The notes beneath the pieces were generated by a model. The model did no database searches. It was not told where the DNA came from and saw nothing but the letters and a program-made list of their open reading frames with translations. DNA of 41,198 nucleotides from Riemerella anatipestifer (lineage in GTDB: Bacteria > Bacteroidota > Bacteroidia > Flavobacteriales > Weeksellaceae), in the NCBI RefSeq assembly GCF_009663465.1, contig NZ_QXHU01000004.1:249656-290853 (forward strand), read 5' to 3'. The position numbers and the translations under genes were made by a program. Below, one piece after another: positions 39,919 to 41,198 of the stretch. Each line of letters begins with the position of its first letter. Position 1 is the stretch's first letter.

Positions 39919-40836
39919 ATGGTAATTGAGCAAATATTTAGACTAAAGCATATAGAAGAATTTTTGAAAAGACGAAAAAATAGAGGAGCTTCTTACCAAG
40001 AAATTTTTGAATACTTATCCGAGCGCTTTGTTAATGAAGATTTAGAACTAAGTTTTACCAATCGTACTTTCCTCAGAGATAAAAAACTAATTGAAAAATT
40101 GTCAGGAATAAATATTATCTATGATAAAAATAAAAAAGTCTATATTATTTCTGATGAAGAACCAGAAGAATATTTTGAATCGTTGTTATTGTTAAATGCG
40201 TACCGCTCCTCAAAAAAGAATGCGGATATTTTGCTCTTCGAAAATCGTACACCTAGAGGTATTACCGAAAATCTTGAAGATTTACTAAATGCAATTAACA
40301 AGCACAAAATCATCAGTTTTAAACATTATAGCTTATGGAATAATGATGAAATTCCCAAACTGAAAAAAATAAAACCTTACGCTCTTAAAGAATTTAGATA
40401 TCGTTGGTATGTCTTAGGACAAGCCTATAACGATGGTAAAACTTCCAAAGAAATTACGGCATATGGCTTAGATAGGATAAGTGATTTAGAAGTATCCTCC
40501 TCCTCATTTGTTCCTGAAATTATAGACATAGAAAATCTTTATAAAGATTCCTTCGGTATTGTGTTGCCTAATGGAATGCCTCCCGAGAAAATAATTCTTT
40601 CTTTTGATAAGCAACAAGGTAGTTATATTAAAAAACTACCTATACATCATTCTCAAAAAGTGGAAAAGGAAACGGATACAGAAACCGTCATCAGTGTATT
40701 TCTAGTTCCTACTTACGATTTTTGGCAAGAAATTTTATCATATGGTAGAAGGGTAAAAGTACTACAACCAAAATCTTTTGTAGATATTATCAAAAGCGAA
40801 TTGAAAGAATCATTGGCAAACTATACTCAGTCTTAG
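39919..40836 (+). CDS. WYL domain transcriptional regulator
   Basis: 305 residues: N-terminal winged helix-turn-helix (about 1-75, with a helix-turn-helix-like YQEIFEYLSERF), central WYL domain (about 125-205) with KPYALKEFRYRWYVLGQAY and AYGLDRISDLEV, and C-terminal WCX extension. The RWYVLG stretch is the diagnostic part. Such regulators often sense nucleic acid or nucleotide ligands and repress phage-defence or CRISPR loci. Its divergent partner is the UDG-like gene, which it probably controls. Confidence 0.88.
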   Translation: MVIEQIFRLKHIEEFLKRRKNRGASYQEIFEYLSERFVNEDLELSFTNRTFLRDKKLIEKLSGINIIYDKNKKVYIISDEEPEEYFESLLLLNAYRSSKKNADILLFENRTPRGITENLEDLLNAINKHKIISFKHYSLWNNDEIPKLKKIKPYALKEFRYRWYVLGQAYNDGKTSKEITAYGLDRISDLEVSSSSFVPEIIDIENLYKDSFGIVLPNGMPPEKIILSFDKQQGSYIKKLPIHHSQKVEKETDTETVISVFLVPTYDFWQEILSYGRRVKVLQPKSFVDIIKSELKESLANYTQS

Positions 40837-41198
40837 TTTTAATAACATAGGACTGAAATTACAATAGAGAAGCTTAAAAAGTAGTCACTACCATGTATGT
40901 GAAATAGATGTATAGTCCAAATTATTTTAGTCTAAAACATATTCCAAAATTTTTCAATTTGTATATCAGTCGATTATATAGAATAGGTAAAAAAAGGGTA
41001 TAAAATATTTGGAGAATAAGTTTATGCATATGTATTTTTGCAGCCTCGATAAGAGAGAGTAGGAGTAAGATTGATTGAGGGGGGCTTAAATGCTTATGTA
41101 GTAATAAACCTAAGGATAAAGAGGTGCGTTGCGAGGGGTATTTAGCGATGTTGAGAAAAATATTTAAAAATTTTTTCAAAAACATTTGGTCAATTAAA
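40837..41198. other. 362-base terminal region
   Basis: No gene seen. A promoter-like TTTG-N21-TATTTTTG lies at 41008-41040 and points to the right. The last 40 bases are an A/T tract with TTTGG at 41185-41189, resembling the -33 end of a further strong promoter that continues beyond the window. A minus-strand ORF (40922-41185) is of low complexity and not accepted. Confidence 0.45.

Noticed and set aside
40922-41185. 87-residue minus-strand ORF at the right end
   Set aside because: Leu/Lys-rich low complexity without a start signal, and it covers promoter-like sequence read on the other strand.

Overview
The window is a stretch of chromosome from a Bacteroidota bacterium of the Flavobacteriia, most likely the Weeksellaceae (Riemerella/Chryseobacterium type). 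Evidence: an outer-membrane SprA translocon of the type IX secretion system, a SusC/SusD pair, an HU-HIG protein, AT-rich DNA, almost no Shine-Dalgarno sites, and repeated matches to the Bacteroidetes promoter (TTTG or TTG, 17-21 bases, then TAnnTTTG). All functional calls were made by reading the sequence; no database search was run.

Layout. 1-585 has no gene but holds several strong hairpins and a GT dinucleotide tract. 586-8171 is core metabolism: gltX, accA, a small secreted protein (minus), tsf, nth (minus), and bcp with a lipoprotein prolyl oligopeptidase. 8227-10304 (minus) is a queD-lpxH-hydrolase run. 10480-10857 (minus) is an HU-HIG protein, followed by a 340-base spacer with two mutually exclusive perfect hairpins. 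11200-18812 (minus) is ruvA-sprA. 18979-23359 (minus) is a susC-susD pair with a long leader that carries a terminator-like hairpin. 23710-27474 runs rightward: an Lrp/AsnC regulator, a carboxypeptidase-regulatory-domain protein, then ruvC, a truncated hemoglobin and dprA. 27658-31282 has gdhA, an HD hydrolase, a membrane protein, tRNA-Cys and comF. 31593-34273 is nrdB-nrdA, whose residues point to a class I-d (manganese) ribonucleotide reductase without an ATP cone. 34385-35864 has a serine hydrolase and a VanZ-like protein.

35865 to the end is accessory and mostly unrecognised. A promoter at 36058 starts a region of about 240 bases that folds into a long closed rod followed by an intrinsic terminator. 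Just behind it lie two paralogous 65-68 residue proteins, a third small lysine-rich ORF, and a 353-residue membrane protein, tightly packed as one operon. Next come a two-TM coiled-coil protein, an unknown protein with no ATG start, a uracil-DNA-glycosylase-like protein and a divergent WYL regulator. The RNA-led operon is the best candidate here for an undescribed system; the nearby WYL and UDG-like genes make a mobile-element or defence setting possible but do not prove it.
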